Below, piece after piece: positions 5,403-6,163 of a DNA stretch of 6,163 nt (position 1 is its first letter; each line of letters opens with the position of its first letter). The notes under the pieces were generated by a model that ran no database searches, was not told where the DNA came from, and saw only the letters and a list, made by a program, of their open reading frames with translations. The stretch is from contig JAFRQN010000304.1 of the NCBI GenBank assembly GCA_017428585.1, positions 1 through 6,163 on the forward strand, in the 5' to 3' direction. A program made the translations under genes and the position numbers. Source of the DNA: Bacteroidota bacterium. GTDB lineage: Bacteria; Bacteroidota; Ignavibacteria; Kapaibacteriales; UBA2268.

Positions 5403-6163
5403 ACTGATGGAAGTTTTGGATGGTAATACAAACACACCATTAAATACATTGACGGCTTCTGTGAATTTGCCTGCTTTGAAAGCATCGTTTGAACCTGTTC
5501 ATCATGATGATATTGTAATAGTTCCTACGAATAATCCTTGTAATATTGCTCATCCGGGTGAAATTACTCTTAAATTTGTACCAAAGGGTGTTGTTTCAAT
5601 TAATGGCTATGATTTTACAACTACATACGATTATTATATGTCTGAAACTGAAATTACACAGGTTCTTTGGAATGATGTAATGGGGTGTGGTAGTGGTGAT
5701 AATCCAAGTCATTACACAGGAAACTATTTGCCTGTTGAAAATCTTTCTTGGTATCACGCTGTTTATTTCTGTAATAAATTAAGTGGAATGATGGGTTTCC
5801 CAAAAGTTTATAGTATCGGCGGTACTAAAGATGAATCTCAATGGGGTGATATTCCAACATCTAATAACAATACATGGAATGCTGTTGTTTGTGATTGGAC
5901 TGCAAATGGTGTAAGACTGCCGACTGAAGTCGAATGGATGCATGCTGCTAAGGAAGGTAGAAATTCATCATATACTTATAGTGGAAGTGATAATGCAGAT
6001 GATGTTAGTTGGTATGATAATAATAGTTATGGTGAAACTCATGCTGTAAAAGGGAAAAATGCTAATTATTTGGGACTTTACGATATGACAGGAAATGTAT
6101 ATGAGTGGTGCTGGGATTGGAATGGTGATTTGCCAAATGGTGGAACAGATTATAGAGGCGCAT
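5128..6163 (+). CDS. Secreted InlB-B-repeat-like plus FGE/SUMF1-fold protein, copy 2 (3' end outside window)
   Basis: An open frame of 345 codons running off the right edge. It is a paralogue of the preceding gene. Signal peptide (1-22) and N-terminal module (about 25-121) are about 84% identical in protein to copy 1. The linker (about 122-150, with VHHDDIVIVPTNN) shows no similarity to that of copy 1. The FGE domain then resumes with TTTYDYYMSETEIT (164-177), LPVENLSWYHAVYFCNKLS (201-219), GVRLPTEVEWMHAAK (260-274) and GLYDMTGNVYEWCWDW (316-331). The segment before that last motif has the usual FGE pattern (SWYDNNSYGETHAVKGKNAN), which copy 1 has altered. The C-terminal part with the catalytic or ligand-binding region is not in the window, so the active-site question cannot be settled for this copy. 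Its start is fixed by the shared leader and the identical first codons. Confidence 0.85.
   Translation, partial: MRAKVLNWIFILLIISSGLSQAQNRVRYTAVPIDGYSFKSWDDGNTTNSRIINLSSIPAGLSNVPLVSVSEPITMTTIKLADNILTSTRGVVLMEVLDGNTNTPLNTLTASVNLPALKASFEPVHHDDIVIVPTNNPCNIAHPGEITLKFVPKGVVSINGYDFTTTYDYYMSETEITQVLWNDVMGCGSGDNPSHYTGNYLPVENLSWYHAVYFCNKLSGMMGFPKVYSIGGTKDESQWGDIPTSNNNTWNAVVCDWTANGVRLPTEVEWMHAAKEGRNSSYTYSGSDNADDVSWYDNNSYGETHAVKGKNANYLGLYDMTGNVYEWCWDWNGDLPNGGTDYRGA

Noticed and set aside
5187..5435. Minus-strand open frame of 82 codons
   Set aside because: It is antisense to the conserved N-terminal module of copy 2 and has no independent support.

Overview
The window is a low-GC bacterial chromosome segment. 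The best guess is a member of the Bacteroidota/Chlorobi (FCB) group, at moderate confidence. Four things point there: a triple YbbR-repeat protein with a TTG start and no Shine-Dalgarno; a secreted TPR/SPOR protein in the same operon; signal peptides ending in SQ/AQ-type sites; and a TTTG-N19-TAnnTTTG promoter of the Bacteroidota kind upstream of the YbbR gene. No rRNA or tRNA is present to confirm it, and AGGA-type ribosome sites before some genes are less typical of Bacteroidota.

Positions 1-1759 (+): the 3' part of an OLD/COG4637-like AAA (ABC-class) ATPase whose first few residues lie left of the window, followed 2 bp later by a small TOPRIM-like protein. This looks like a two-gene 'split OLD' ATPase/nuclease cassette, comparable in logic to Gabija GajA or PARIS AriA/AriB but not identical to either by anything visible here. 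A perfect AT-rich hairpin (1752-1798) overlapping the TOPRIM stop codon probably terminates transcription from both sides.

Positions 1827-3573 (-): a convergent two-gene operon. It encodes a membrane-anchored YbbR-repeat protein and, 4 bp downstream, a secreted TPR + SPOR protein, both cell-envelope housekeeping types. A strongly AT-rich divergent intergenic region (3574-3850) separates it from the next block.

Positions 3851-6163 (+): two tandem paralogues (the second cut by the window edge). Each encodes a secreted protein with a signal peptide, an InlB-B-repeat-like N-terminal module, a diverged linker and a C-terminal formylglycine-generating-enzyme (FGE/SUMF1, C-type-lectin-like) fold. 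The first 285 bp of homology are about 92% identical with a constant 1277-bp offset, the middle is unrelated, and the FGE core is again similar. The complete copy lacks the FGE cysteine pair, so a binding or surface role is more likely than formylglycine synthesis. The most interesting points are the split ATPase/TOPRIM cassette and the mosaic tandem family of FGE-fold proteins. No reverse transcriptase, CRISPR array or insertion sequence is visible.
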